A stretch of DNA of 64,000 bases from Paenibacillaceae bacterium (GCA_015057715.1 SVDS01000004.1:16026-80025); one strand, 5' to 3'. Positions 16,055 through 25,825 are shown, counted from the first letter of the stretch. Notes: generated by a model from the letters alone, not told the origin. A program made the numbers and translations.

Positions 16055-16196
16055 ATGTTACTCCTCCTTCATTCTATCTCTTATTTCAGGGAAATTGCTT
16101 TATTCCATTAGTCTTATCATTATTTCATGGATTATGCCCTGTTATGTACAGGACTGTATATCCTCTAAATTTCTCTTACTTTGTTTTGTTACTGTT

Positions 16197-16225
16197 ATTA
16201 TAAAAGTTACAGTTGTATTTGTCAA
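16197..16225 (-). promoter_or_regulatory. trxA promoter
   Basis: On the minus strand, TTGACA (16220-16225), a 17-bp spacer, and TATAAT (16197-16202) form a perfect consensus sigma-A promoter, with a leader of about 135 bases before trxA. Confidence 0.88.
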
Positions 16226-16239
16226 TAGAATTTTGCAAT

Positions 16240-17397
16240 TTATTCTACATCCAGTCCCAATACTTTAATCATTGCCAGGAATTTATCCTTTATTTCTGAC
16301 AAGCTGACAGTCTCTTCCCCTTCTGCAGTTAGTTTTTCCTGATCCAGTACGCCGGCTGAAATTCTTCCGCCCTCGTATCCGCCGCTGAGCTTAAGTCTGA
16401 GATTTAAGTCCTTCTTATTGTATATAATATTCAACTCTTTAATCTGAAAGGTTCGTTTTTTCTCATCGCCGTTTCCAAAATATACTGTGGTATCAAAACT
16501 GATTTCACCTTCCGTACCAGTTATCTGACCGGATAAAAGTGCTCCCTTATTTTCTACTCTTTGAAACCCAACATAGGCCAGATCGGGTATAATGACCTGT
16601 GAAATGGAGAGATCTTTGCGTATGGAAAAGAGGACTTCCTGACTTTCCCCTTCTGTCCTGCGTTCTTTTAAAAGTTTCGCCCAGCTTTTCGGCTCCCTTC
16701 CGGGAACTTCCTCCATCATCTCACCTGTCTCCTGTAAAATGGAATCAAACTGCTTTGCCGGAACCAGTGCACGAATGGTAACACCATTTTTATCTCTTCC
16801 GGTAAACTCAACCCGGCTCTTACCTATTACATCAATGATGTGGTCTTCCAGCTGTTTTAAGCGATTTTCCAGCTTCTCCTTTTTCTCTGGTACAGGGGAA
16901 ACTCCAATCTGATCCTTAACATCAGCCTGTGTTGTCTTTACCAGTGCCGCAGAGATCTGGGGTACATGGATCACCACACGGTCAGGATCTGCCCAATATT
17001 GTGCTCCCTCCCGAATCGCACCTAGAAAATATACATCTACTTTACCCTGGGCAAATGTATTCTCAAGATTTCGCTGTTCCGTAACAGAAATACCGAGCCC
17101 CCCGGGAAGAATCAGTACCGACTTGCCATTTAGGTAAGCTTCGTCTGCAACCAGTTTAAAGGAATCCTCATAGGCGTTTCCATCTCCCTTTTCACTTCCC
17201 CAAAGTTCCTTTAGCATGCCTTGTGTCTGAAGCGCAGAGCGGCCAAGATAAAACCTGGCATAATAGATAGGAAGATAATGCCACCCTGCTGCAGCAAGAA
17301 CAATCACAGCCACTGCTATCCCTGCTGCCCAGATGATGAGTTTCTTCTTATTATTACATGATGCCGGTTTGGCTGAGTTTTTCTTCAAAAAATTCAT
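16240..17397 (-). CDS. Membrane-anchored protein of unknown function, partner of YhgE-like gene
   Basis: About 385 aa from the ATG at 17397, chosen because AAGGTG lies 10 bases upstream; a TTG at 17406 is too close to that site. A short Lys-rich cytoplasmic leader precedes one transmembrane helix (KLIIWAAGIAVAVIVLAAAGW), so the rest is probably extracellular. I see no known catalytic motif; a charged helical stretch with possible coiled coil (KKEKLENRLKQLEDHII) occurs mid-protein. The gene overlaps the end of the YhgE/Pip gene by 44 bases, so the two are co-translated. Confidence 0.7.
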   Translation of the reverse strand: MNFLKKNSAKPASCNNKKKLIIWAAGIAVAVIVLAAAGWHYLPIYYARFYLGRSALQTQGMLKELWGSEKGDGNAYEDSFKLVADEAYLNGKSVLILPGGLGISVTEQRNLENTFAQGKVDVYFLGAIREGAQYWADPDRVVIHVPQISAALVKTTQADVKDQIGVSPVPEKKEKLENRLKQLEDHIIDVIGKSRVEFTGRDKNGVTIRALVPAKQFDSILQETGEMMEEVPGREPKSWAKLLKERRTEGESQEVLFSIRKDLSISQVIIPDLAYVGFQRVENKGALLSGQITGTEGEISFDTTVYFGNGDEKKRTFQIKELNIIYNKKDLNLRLKLSGGYEGGRISAGVLDQEKLTAEGEETVSLSEIKDKFLAMIKVLGLDVE

Positions 17398-19552
17398 TAA
17401 GTTCAAGCACCTTCTTCCTTAATACGATTCCCACCAACAGGGAGAGCGGAATATACACCAAAACATTTCTGATGTCAATCCAGTATGCATTTTCATATAG
17501 TCCTGCCACACATTCCCTCATGGCGTTAATTAAGTGAGTGAACGGAAGCAGGGGATTTACCATCTGAAAGAATTTCGGTGTTACCTGAATGGGGAACGTA
17601 CCGCCAGATCCAGCTACCTGTATAACCATAAATACAACAACGATGGCTTTTCCTACGTCTCCAAAAGATACTGTCATGGAGTACGTTATATTTGTAAAAA
17701 TAATACTTGCAATCACCGCAGCCAGCACAAATTTACCCGGTTCTAAGCACTGAATCTTCAGCATGTAGAGATCACCCAGGGAAACAACCAGTGCCTGGAA
17801 AATTCCAAGAAGCATAAACGTAAGGTATCTGCCGAAATAGGTTTCATACAGCTTCAGTCCCTCGGCCCGGGAAGGTTCCACTTTTGTTTTTAATAATGCC
17901 ACCAGGATCAGACCTCCGACCCAAATAGCAAGTATGGTATAAAATGGAGCCATGGCTGAACCGTAATTTTCTACCGGATATATTTTGTTTGTCTGCATAT
18001 CCGTAGGCTTCATCATAAAGTCGCTGAATCGTTCCGGATCATTCTTCATGATGTCCATTATTTTATTCAGCTGCTTATTATCTGCAATTTTATTCACGTC
18101 ATTGATCATATCATCAACACGTTCCTGACTCTTATTAATCAGATTCAGGGAACTGTCCAAAGCATCAATAAGGCTTTGAGATGAAGTATTGACGCTGGTA
18201 AGCGTGGTATCTATCTGTCCTACCAGGTTCCCAATGCTGCCAAGTGCTCCTGCAGTGGTTCCCAGGGCATCATAGGTTTTATCCAGACTGTCTTTTAAAG
18301 GTACCTCAACCTTTCCTTTATAGAAATTATTAACATCAGAGATTGTGTTATATGCCAATGACAGACTGTCTCCGATGTCATCTTTCATATCACTTGGTAA
18401 TCTTCTGGTCTCTTTAACCGTTTTTTCAGCTGACTGAAGCTTTGCCAAAAGATCCTGCTGCTGCTTCACAGCAGTGCCTAAATCCTGCTGGATCTGAGTT
18501 ACATCTGTTAATTTGACTGGAAGCTTGGTATTGATATCATTTAAAAGCTTACCGAAGCTGTTTAACTGGGTGATCATCGCCGAAGTCATACTTTCCATGG
18601 CTTTTAAGGTATTGATTGCTGCATCGGCTGATGTATCTGATATATTACCAAGCACATTAAATGTTTCATATACCGTTTCTTCTGTCTTGGTAATCTGATC
18701 CAGCGTATCATCCACTCCTTGGGTTACAATATCAGACATTCCTCTTGTGGAATCAACCAGAGTCCTGGCACTTTGGGCGGTGTCTTCTCCAGAAGTTATC
18801 ATCCTGCTTACATCGGGCAGAGTACCTTTCACTCCGTCATTTAAGCTGTTTACCGTACGAAGAGTACCTTTTAGTATACCAATTGTATCCGTAAGCTGAT
18901 TTAGACTGTCTTTGATTTCATTCAGAGAGGTAATGGCATCCCCCCTGTCTGTATCTTTCTTGGTGCTCCAGTCATCGGAATATCCATTTATCAGTTTGCC
19001 CATCACTTTGGATGAAGAACTGATAAATGTTTCATTGATCTGCTGTTGTACGCTGGCTACGCCCTTATCAGTGATCTTTGTTGCAACAGCATTCTTTTTT
19101 TCGTTTACATAATATTGTAAAACCGGCCGTTCAATATGGGATGTCAGTACGCTTGATATCTTAGTGCTGAAGTCTTCCGGTACAATCACTGCAGCATAGT
19201 ATTTCCCGGACTCTACCCCATCCATGGCATCGTCCTTATCCACAAACTGCCAGCCAATTTTATCATTTTTTCTAAGTTCATCCAGGATCATCTCACCGAT
19301 ATTAATGGCTGAATCATCTATATCAGAATCAAAAATGCTGTCAATGGATGCACCTTCATCCAAATTGACAACCGCCACCTTTAATCCCTTGGTGTTTGCA
19401 TAGGGATCCCAGCTTGCAGCTATATTAAACCAGGCATATAATGCAGGTAACAGGGTCAGTCCAAAGGCAATCAGCGTTGCCACTGGGTTGGAAAATATAT
19501 GCTTTAAGTCTCCCATGAATATTCTAAGTATGTTTTTTACATGTTTTATCAT
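17354..19552 (-). CDS. YhgE/Pip-domain membrane protein
   Basis: 732 aa. The N-terminal membrane helix (NPVATLIAFGLTLLPALYAWFNI) and following SWDPYANTKGLKVAVVNLDEGA are typical of YhgE/phage-infection-protein homologues. A large extracytoplasmic helical region rich in coiled coil (roughly 200-510) precedes five or six C-terminal membrane segments of ABC-2-like type (YTILAIWVGGLILVALL onwards). The family includes a lactococcal phage receptor and proteins tied to type VII secretion. Its role here is unknown. Confidence 0.88.
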   Translation of the reverse strand: MIKHVKNILRIFMGDLKHIFSNPVATLIAFGLTLLPALYAWFNIAASWDPYANTKGLKVAVVNLDEGASIDSIFDSDIDDSAINIGEMILDELRKNDKIGWQFVDKDDAMDGVESGKYYAAVIVPEDFSTKISSVLTSHIERPVLQYYVNEKKNAVATKITDKGVASVQQQINETFISSSSKVMGKLINGYSDDWSTKKDTDRGDAITSLNEIKDSLNQLTDTIGILKGTLRTVNSLNDGVKGTLPDVSRMITSGEDTAQSARTLVDSTRGMSDIVTQGVDDTLDQITKTEETVYETFNVLGNISDTSADAAINTLKAMESMTSAMITQLNSFGKLLNDINTKLPVKLTDVTQIQQDLGTAVKQQQDLLAKLQSAEKTVKETRRLPSDMKDDIGDSLSLAYNTISDVNNFYKGKVEVPLKDSLDKTYDALGTTAGALGSIGNLVGQIDTTLTSVNTSSQSLIDALDSSLNLINKSQERVDDMINDVNKIADNKQLNKIMDIMKNDPERFSDFMMKPTDMQTNKIYPVENYGSAMAPFYTILAIWVGGLILVALLKTKVEPSRAEGLKLYETYFGRYLTFMLLGIFQALVVSLGDLYMLKIQCLEPGKFVLAAVIASIIFTNITYSMTVSFGDVGKAIVVVFMVIQVAGSGGTFPIQVTPKFFQMVNPLLPFTHLINAMRECVAGLYENAYWIDIRNVLVYIPLSLLVGIVLRKKVLELNEFFEEKLSQTGIM

Positions 19553-19718
19553 GCTTACCTCCCTTGTAATGGATTCATAAATATGTAGTGAATAGCTATG
19601 TATTATAATATTTTATTGCACTAAATGCAATGTCTTATTCTGTTAAAGAAATTTCTTAATTATTATTAACCAGAATGCCAATATTATTAAATGGAGCAAT
19701 TTCTATACCAGTGACTTA

Positions 19719-19755
19719 AAAAACCCGGACTTCCCAAAAGGAAATCCGAGTCTTT
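19719..19755 (-). terminator. Terminator after the methyltransferase gene
   Basis: On the minus strand the arms CGGATTTCC and GGGAAGTCCG around a TTTT loop are followed by TTTTTT. It starts a few bases after the methyltransferase stop codon. Confidence 0.87.
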
Positions 19756-19760
19756 ATTTA

Positions 19761-20537
19761 TTATAATGAAGCGGCTTCAGAATCAGGCTTCATAGTCATA
19801 TATAATGCTATTGTATCAATTATTTTTATCTGATTCCCCGCATTCATAACAGCTTCCCTGATCCCTTCATAAAATCTGGTTTTATAGGGTTCTTTTAATG
19901 TTATATGCTCCACCTGGGTTCCTGCTAAGTATTCCACATATTGTTCTGCGTTTAAAAACCTTTCTTTTTTCCATTCGTAATAGTTCAAGTCAGTAAATCC
20001 ATAATTGAGAACATGCTCGTAGTCCAGTCTGCACGTATACTTAGTATCAACATAAAAATGCTTTCTATAAACTTCCTCCATCTGTTCATACAACTCTTCA
20101 TTCCCACTTTTATAATCGGAATATGTCATGAACATAGCTAAAATCCCGCCGGGCTTTAAAAGGTCGAATATTTTAGGAAATCCAATGTTCTCCGGAATCC
20201 ACTGTATGGTTGCAGCGGAGTATATGAGGTCAAATGTCCGGTCTCCAAAATTGTGAGTCTCAAAGTCGTCATTTACAATATGGAAATTATTATAAGTACC
20301 AAACTTGTTTTCCATGAACTCCGCAAAATTTTTCCCCAGTTCGATCGCCAGATAGTCACACCCTGTCTTAAGGAATGGCTCGGTGGCCTGCCCTGTCCCC
20401 GGTCCGATTTCCAGAGCTGATTTATGAGGTCCCAGATCTGTTTGGGTAATTATTTCGGAATAAAGTTCCTTACAATACCTTGGTCTCCATTTGTCAAATT
20501 GTTCTGGAATTGCGTCAAACGTTTTTCTGAAATCCAT
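19761..20537 (-). CDS. Class I SAM-dependent methyltransferase
   Basis: 258 aa with the Rossmann SAM-binding motif ALEIGPGTGQATEPF (about residues 40-54), acidic AIELG after strand 2, and FDLIYSAATIQWIP as motif IV/post-II. The overall shape resembles trans-aconitate/UbiE-like small-molecule methyltransferases, but the substrate is not readable. It follows the DJ-1-like gene by 17 bases, so the two are probably one operon. Confidence 0.85.
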   Translation of the reverse strand: MDFRKTFDAIPEQFDKWRPRYCKELYSEIITQTDLGPHKSALEIGPGTGQATEPFLKTGCDYLAIELGKNFAEFMENKFGTYNNFHIVNDDFETHNFGDRTFDLIYSAATIQWIPENIGFPKIFDLLKPGGILAMFMTYSDYKSGNEELYEQMEEVYRKHFYVDTKYTCRLDYEHVLNYGFTDLNYYEWKKERFLNAEQYVEYLAGTQVEHITLKEPYKTRFYEGIREAVMNAGNQIKIIDTIALYMTMKPDSEAASL

Positions 20538-20554
20538 ATCTTCTCCTTTATGCT

Positions 20555-21217
20555 CTAAATCTGCCGTACAGCCCCATTCTTAAAATTATCATACCACTGA
20601 CTCATTTCCTCATCACTGTCAACTTTAAGGATTTTAAAAATCTCATAGGCGAATTCAACAGCAGCCGTTTCATTGGCAGTCATGATACCTCCGTCTACTA
20701 CGACCTGGGCGGGGATATAGAGGTCTTCACCTTTGTAATTTTTTGCGCTCTTGAAATACTCTAAAGAATCTCCTGTATGCTTAACATGATCAAGTAACCC
20801 GTGTTTACACAGGAAATAGGTAGCACCACAGATTGCTGCTACTGGAATATTCATACCAATGAGCTGTTTAACAAATTCTCTTATTACTATATAATCGTTT
20901 TCTTCCCAGGAAAGACCTCCTGGCATAATTACCATGGCAAGATTGTCGTAGGAACGGTAATCTTCAATGGTATAATCAACGCTGGCTCTGATACCGCCCA
21001 TTGAGGTTTTAGGAAGATTATCGATCGCTATGGTTTTAACTGTATAATCGGAAAATGAATTAATTACGGCAATTGCGTAACTTCCTTCCCAATCACACCA
21101 TTGGTGAGTTAATATAATTAGAACTTCTTTTTTTATCTTGTTAGCCCTCCCCTCAGGCTTTATACGCAACCGTAAGCCGGTAAACATTATTCTATCTAAT
21201 AAATTAAAAACTTTCAA
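20555..21217 (-). CDS. DJ-1/PfpI-family protein
   Basis: 220 aa. The core from about residue 30 (KKEVLIILTHQWCDWE) contains the nucleophile elbow VAAICGATYFL and the MPGGLSWEE acidic partner region of the DJ-1/PfpI superfamily, whose members act as deglycases, chaperones or amidases. The N-terminal 29 residues look like an added basic leader; the true start may be internal (MFTGLRLRI). It is linked to the methyltransferase downstream. Confidence 0.82.
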   Translation of the reverse strand: MKVFNLLDRIMFTGLRLRIKPEGRANKIKKEVLIILTHQWCDWEGSYAIAVINSFSDYTVKTIAIDNLPKTSMGGIRASVDYTIEDYRSYDNLAMVIMPGGLSWEENDYIVIREFVKQLIGMNIPVAAICGATYFLCKHGLLDHVKHTGDSLEYFKSAKNYKGEDLYIPAQVVVDGGIMTANETAAVEFAYEIFKILKVDSDEEMSQWYDNFKNGAVRQI

Positions 21218-21355
21218 GGATAAGGATTCATAAGTTATGAATTTCTTACCAGAAAAAGGCTATTGCTTTGGTTAATAAAAAACAAACTGCAGGGGGATGA
21301 CACCCATAACAAAAAACGGTAAAGAGGTGATCTTATAACAAAGCATATTAATGTA

Positions 21356-21868
21356 GTGGATTGCAGTGATATTCCTTTGGAACCAACCTATCCGAAACGA
21401 GCACTACAGCCGGTCAAAAATCAACGGGCAGAGTGGGTCTCTGAAGATACTATCCGCATAAAACTGCAATATGTGGAGGAAAATTTAATGGCTACAGAAA
21501 ATACTATAACCAAATCTATTCATTCTTTAACAAATGAGAGTTCTGAAAAAACAAAGAGCATTCAAACTTCGGATGACGAAACCATTATGAAACTTGCAAA
21601 ACGTAGACTTGCAATAAAGAGAAATCTTATCTATATTCTTATACTAATGTGTTTTGCTTTTATGATTTTAGTCTGGGATCGTGAGACGAAAGTTTTAATA
21701 GCTTTTATGTTTTCTTTGTCCTGGGGAATTCGGCTGATGTATCGGATTTATATATTTGTGAAGCCATCCTTTCAAAATGGGATTGGGGCTTATATAAAGA
21801 AGAAAAATGATTATCAGTTGGAATCAGAATTTAATGGATTGAAGAAAGAGCATTTAAATGATAATTGA
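21356..21868 (+). CDS. Hypothetical protein with two membrane helices
   Basis: 170 aa from GTG at 21356. An open frame continues upstream without a stop to an ATA codon at 21335, preceded at suitable distance by AAAGAGGTG (21321-21329), so translation may start at that unusual codon, adding MTKHINV-like residues. The N-terminal segment (PTYPKRALQPVKNQRAEWVSEDTIRI) precedes a linker and two hydrophobic stretches (LIYILILMCFAFMILVW and VLIAFMFSLSWGI). I do not recognise the family. It is close to the left end of the tail cassette but on the opposite strand. Confidence 0.55.
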   Translation: MDCSDIPLEPTYPKRALQPVKNQRAEWVSEDTIRIKLQYVEENLMATENTITKSIHSLTNESSEKTKSIQTSDDETIMKLAKRRLAIKRNLIYILILMCFAFMILVWDRETKVLIAFMFSLSWGIRLMYRIYIFVKPSFQNGIGAYIKKKNDYQLESEFNGLKKEHLNDN

Positions 21869-21961
21869 AATAGGTATTAATTGATTGATAGGGTGGTCAT
21901 AATATGAATATATATAAATGAGTAGTTTAAATTACTAATATTATATAGGTGATAAGATTGT

Positions 21962-21999
21962 AATATATGGACCTGGTAATTGTCCCAGGTCCATATATT
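21962..21999. repeat. Perfect 15-bp inverted repeat
   Basis: AATATATGGACCTGG and its exact reverse complement are separated by 8 bases. There is no strong T-run on either side, so it is either a weak terminator for the upstream plus-strand gene or a structural element at the edge of the tail cassette. Confidence 0.7.
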
Positions 22000-22077
22000 G
22001 AGATATTGAGATGCTTTATCAATTATGTCTTGTATGATCTCATGGCTTACGCAGCTTCTATATTAATTTTTGTAGAA

Positions 22078-22123
22078 AGGGTATTGCTAAATGACACAAA
22101 ATTGTGTAATTAAGTAATACCCT
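22078..22123 (-). terminator. Terminator of the phage-tail operon
   Basis: On the minus strand the arms AGGGTATT and AATACCCT, plus an inner ACACA/TGTGT stem, are followed by TTTCT. It lies 27 bases beyond the stop of the tail-fibre gene and closes the operon. Confidence 0.7.
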
Positions 22124-22149
22124 ATTTTTATAATTTGCTTGTATAAAAC

Positions 22150-23742
22150 CTAATTTGCTAAATAGGTTGCACTAAATAGGAAACCAGCAACGCTATTAAC
22201 CGATACTTTTGGAGTAAAATAAATTGTATTGCCTTGTATATAACAGTTTTCTACAACATATTGTGGTCCAAACGTTACTATACAATTACCGGTTGCGGGA
22301 GCTGGGAAGCCTGTTATTAAATAGGTATTACCCGGAGATATATTTGTGTTTGTTACTAAACCTATTTGAATTGTCACCAGTGAATCACCATTCAAATTTC
22401 CATGTCTAACATACCCACCTGACAGTGTACCCCAATTGCATATAAGATTAGAAGTGATGGGTCCTGTAACTTGAGTACCATTCTCATTAAAAAAAGCACC
22501 ACCCACGCCAGATGATTCCGTCTTTTTTATTCCTATGGGTTGTGTGCCAATTTTCATTATAATAGAACCGTTGAAACTCTGTAATCCATAATCATTTCCT
22601 GTCGATCCAGAGTCCCAGTTGTAAGAAGTAATTCGACTATTAATAGCTTGTAACGCCGTAAGTCTATTTGCAAATTTGCAACAATTAATGCCACCTTGGG
22701 ATTCTCCATAATATATGCCGAGCTTGTTTTTTGATTGAATAACGGATTGGCAGGAATTTATATGTGTACTAAAGCACCCCCATACTATTATTGCTTCTGC
22801 ATCCTTATCTGTAAATGTAAAGCCATTAATAAATACATAGCTACTACAATATTTCACATCTAAAGATTTTATTTTACAGGTATTTGATAGTGTATCTATT
22901 GTATCACTATATAACTTTAGTATGCCTCCTCTAAAAGATACTAAATTGATATGTTCGTCATAGTTACCTGAGGCAACATATATTATAGCTTCATTTCCGC
23001 CAAGATCTTTAGGTACTATGTCAACAGCATGTTGTATTGTCTTATATGGTTTAGCTTGGCTCCCGTCGCCAAAAATGTCAGATCCAGTATTTGCAGATAC
23101 ATAAAGTGCGATATCGCTGGTTAAAGGTTTTATGTTTCTGAGAAATGTCAGCACTTTTCCAAAAAACCGCTTAACATTGTCACCTGTAGTTGGAATGGGG
23201 TACTTATCCTCTATATTATCCAGAGTTTTAATCACTGTTTCCGAAATATCCCCTCCAGTAGCCTCCACCCGTTCCCTTACATCCTGAATCGTAGCAACAC
23301 CAGCAGAATTAACTGTAATACTAATCTCACCCGCATCCTCCACCACATTCTGTATATTATAAATATAAGATGTAGAAGCCACCCCATTATACCGTGGCAT
23401 CTCATCCGGTGTTTCTGCCGTTACAATACAAAAAAGGACCTCTTCAGTCCCGTCCGTAGCATATAAACCAATATTATGAATGTAGTAGGTTGACGTAATC
23501 TCTTCATTACTAAGCAACACCCTGGTCTGTATCATTGTTTCTTTAATCACAGTTGTCTCCGGTTTACGAATAGTTTGCCGGATTTCCTGCATATCCGTCA
23601 GACTTTTAAAATCTGTGCTGACGGAATACACATAATCAGATGTTTTCGCCTCGGTAATATTCAGCTTTATTTCTCCAGCCAATGCCCGAGCGATTAATTT
23701 CTCTCCAGCAGTCGTCAAAACTGCTTTATTATATTGTCCCAT
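22150..23742 (-). CDS. Tail fibre / receptor-binding protein with beta-helix
   Basis: 530 aa. The N-terminal about 150 residues are a phage tail-collar fibre attachment domain (YNKAVLTTAGEKLIARALAG, YIHNIGLYATDG). From about 210 comes a parallel beta-helix of DUF1565/pectate-lyase-like type (IALYVSANTGSDIFGDGSQA, then KPYKTIQHAVDIV, repeating strand-turn units), and a Gly-rich trimer-like C-terminus. Such fibres bind surface glycans and set target range. It is the last gene of the tail operon; no separate fibre chaperone follows. Its distal part looks more A+T-rich than the structural genes. Confidence 0.85.
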   Translation of the reverse strand: MGQYNKAVLTTAGEKLIARALAGEIKLNITEAKTSDYVYSVSTDFKSLTDMQEIRQTIRKPETTVIKETMIQTRVLLSNEEITSTYYIHNIGLYATDGTEEVLFCIVTAETPDEMPRYNGVASTSYIYNIQNVVEDAGEISITVNSAGVATIQDVRERVEATGGDISETVIKTLDNIEDKYPIPTTGDNVKRFFGKVLTFLRNIKPLTSDIALYVSANTGSDIFGDGSQAKPYKTIQHAVDIVPKDLGGNEAIIYVASGNYDEHINLVSFRGGILKLYSDTIDTLSNTCKIKSLDVKYCSSYVFINGFTFTDKDAEAIIVWGCFSTHINSCQSVIQSKNKLGIYYGESQGGINCCKFANRLTALQAINSRITSYNWDSGSTGNDYGLQSFNGSIIMKIGTQPIGIKKTESSGVGGAFFNENGTQVTGPITSNLICNWGTLSGGYVRHGNLNGDSLVTIQIGLVTNTNISPGNTYLITGFPAPATGNCIVTFGPQYVVENCYIQGNTIYFTPKVSVNSVAGFLFSATYLAN

Positions 23743-23751
23743 AAAACCTCC

Positions 23752-24273
23752 TTAAATTGTGATAATCTTGGTTCCACTCACCGTTGCTCCCAGATTTAAT
23801 GTGCCGGCCATATTCTTTGTATTCACCTGCCTGGCTGTAATCTGTATATGCGCAGGCAAAATATCCCATAGCAAATTATAAAGGAGATCAACAGCCCCAT
23901 AACGATCAGAGGTAATTATAATATCAACTAAGTTATTTTTACCATCAACCTTAACCTCATAACCATCCACACCATAAAGCTCAGTCAGACGGTCTTTTAA
24001 AAATCCAATCGTAAAGGGAACTACTGTATTATATCTTTGCATAATACGACTTCTTCTGAATTCCAGACTTTCTCCCTGATAAATAATACCAAACCTTTTT
24101 TCCAGAAGCAAAATTGTAGCTTCATCAGCAGTTTGTATATAGCAATTGTTTCTCACAGATCGAATACAGTCTTCAGCCTCTTCCAGTTCTGTCGCCTCTG
24201 TCTCCAACAGTTCATTAAATTCAACTATATTTTGGAACCATTCCGGAAGAAGTATTTTCAAATCAACTGCCAT
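23752..24273 (-). CDS. Baseplate wedge protein (YmfQ/XkdU, DUF2313-like)
   Basis: 173 aa, in the conserved position between baseplate J and the fibre. Features include LLPEWFQNIVEFNELLETEATELE, FGIIYQGESLEFRRSRIMQR, and LYNLLWDILPAHIQIT typical of YmfQ-like proteins that connect baseplate to fibre. The start overlaps the upstream gene by 11 bases. Confidence 0.85.
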   Translation of the reverse strand: MAVDLKILLPEWFQNIVEFNELLETEATELEEAEDCIRSVRNNCYIQTADEATILLLEKRFGIIYQGESLEFRRSRIMQRYNTVVPFTIGFLKDRLTELYGVDGYEVKVDGKNNLVDIIITSDRYGAVDLLYNLLWDILPAHIQITARQVNTKNMAGTLNLGATVSGTKIITI

Positions 24274-25411
24274 TTACCGTCACCTTCCCTAATACTGGCA
24301 CCTGCTGTATGGAGGTATTTTCCAAGCATACCACGTCAGAAGCTGAGCCATTTATGAGCACTTCCGTTACATTTACTACCTCTGGAATATCAAGAATTGC
24401 ATAAATTATTCTGGATATATACACAGTTACGGCATATTGTATTTTCTGGCTTTTTACCATGGTTCCCCATGACTGCCGAACTGAGTTAAGATATCCTTCT
24501 ATCTTCTTTTCTATCTGACTTTTATAGCCTGAACCGCCATCTGGGACATTATTAAGGAACTGGACAGAGAGAGAAATATCCAGGTTCAATTCAGTACCCG
24601 TACCAATCGTCACTGCTGCCCCAATGGGAGCAAACCCATAACCACTCGCCGCCGGCTCTGCTCCTCCCTCTTCCATCGGACAAATTGACTCTTGAACCGC
24701 ATGTATCAGTTCCGTGCCAGCTGGACGCATATTACCGTCAAGAATGCTACATAGAACCGTACCGCCTCCCTTCCATGAGGGATAGACCTGTACTTCCCCT
24801 ACTCCGTTAACGGCAAGAATCGCATTCCGGTAAGACGCTATATTACCTCCAAATGATGGTACATCAAATGTTGCCAAATACCGTTCCCGCAAAGAGCTGT
24901 CCTTTTCTTCTTCCGTTCCTGCCAATAAAAGTTCAGTAAGCGCTGCAGAAGTCAGTCCGGTGACATAATCAATTGCTGTCAACTGACCGGTATAATTATT
25001 GCCAATTTCTCCGGCTACTTCACATCTCATTTTATAAGTATAACCTGCAGCCGCCTGCTCAATGAACTCTGTAACCCGATAAGTCAGATATCCATCACCT
25101 GTAAGGGCAGAAAAACGAGAACCAACGGGAACTGTTCTGTTAAACACACCTTTTTTTAATGCATAAGTAGATGCTTTTCTCTCAATTCCCCGCTCCGCCA
25201 CTAGTAAATCCAGAAAGCTACCTCCGGCAGTTTCGGCGTAAGCATTCTTTTGTATAGAGTCCAGATCAAGATACAAGCCCTCCAGATACCAGCTTTCCGG
25301 TCCAAGAGCGGTCTGAATTATGGATCCCTCTCTCTTATCTATGGTATCTGGTACACGCTTTAGCTGCTTGCTTAATATATTTCCATAAGTTTTATTACTA
25401 AAATCAATCAA
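24263..25411 (-). CDS. Baseplate J-like protein (XkdT-type)
   Basis: 382 aa from a TTG at 25411 that overlaps the stop of the upstream gene (TTGA) and has AGGAGG 7 bases before it. A longer frame opens at 25465 but lacks support. The motif series (IIQTALGPESWYLEGLYLDLDSIQKNA, VPVGSRFSALTGDGY, and GTEEEKDSSLRERYLATF with FGGNIASYRNAIL) is typical of Mu gp47/P2 gpJ-type baseplate wedge proteins that trigger sheath contraction. Confidence 0.93.
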   Translation of the reverse strand: MIDFSNKTYGNILSKQLKRVPDTIDKREGSIIQTALGPESWYLEGLYLDLDSIQKNAYAETAGGSFLDLLVAERGIERKASTYALKKGVFNRTVPVGSRFSALTGDGYLTYRVTEFIEQAAAGYTYKMRCEVAGEIGNNYTGQLTAIDYVTGLTSAALTELLLAGTEEEKDSSLRERYLATFDVPSFGGNIASYRNAILAVNGVGEVQVYPSWKGGGTVLCSILDGNMRPAGTELIHAVQESICPMEEGGAEPAASGYGFAPIGAAVTIGTGTELNLDISLSVQFLNNVPDGGSGYKSQIEKKIEGYLNSVRQSWGTMVKSQKIQYAVTVYISRIIYAILDIPEVVNVTEVLINGSASDVVCLENTSIQQVPVLGKVTVNGS

Positions 25412-25812
25412 ATTTCCACCTCCTCTGAAAGAGTACCAAACGCGGTCTTTAACTGAAATCCGCATTTTATTGTACCGGTGTCAGTTATCTCAAAGACAAA
25501 GTTATCCACTGACAAAAACCGAGAGTCTACGGAAAATGCCTCTCTGATCCGCCGTTTTAACATACTTGTCACATATTCTGGCGGCTTACCCACCAGTTTT
25601 TTTAACTCTCTGCCAAAATTTGAAGAATAGATCTGGTTTTCATACCGTTCCACACTCAATATAATATCAGCCGCCTGTTTCATGGCCTCCAGACCTTGTC
25701 CCATCTTTTTGATTGTCCCAGTTCCTTTGTCAACCAGATATGTATCCGTAGGATACTCTCTCTTCTCGCCTTCATATAAAAATGCACTTGATGAATCCGG
25801 CAATGTTGCCAT
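25408..25812 (-). CDS. Baseplate protein (XkdS, DUF2634-like; gp25-type)
   Basis: 134 aa. The layout TYLVDKGTGTIKKMGQGLEAMKQAADIIL...YSSNFGRELKKLVGK matches XkdS-like/gp25-like proteins that sit at the base of the sheath. It lies immediately before and overlapping the baseplate J gene. Confidence 0.85.
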   Translation of the reverse strand: MATLPDSSSAFLYEGEKREYPTDTYLVDKGTGTIKKMGQGLEAMKQAADIILSVERYENQIYSSNFGRELKKLVGKPPEYVTSMLKRRIREAFSVDSRFLSVDNFVFEITDTGTIKCGFQLKTAFGTLSEEVEI

Positions 25813-25825
25813 GTTTTTTCTTCAC

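Noticed and set aside
21962..21999. Inverted repeat as an attachment site for the tail cassette
   Set aside because: There is no matching copy at the right boundary and no integrase, so an att role is unsupported.
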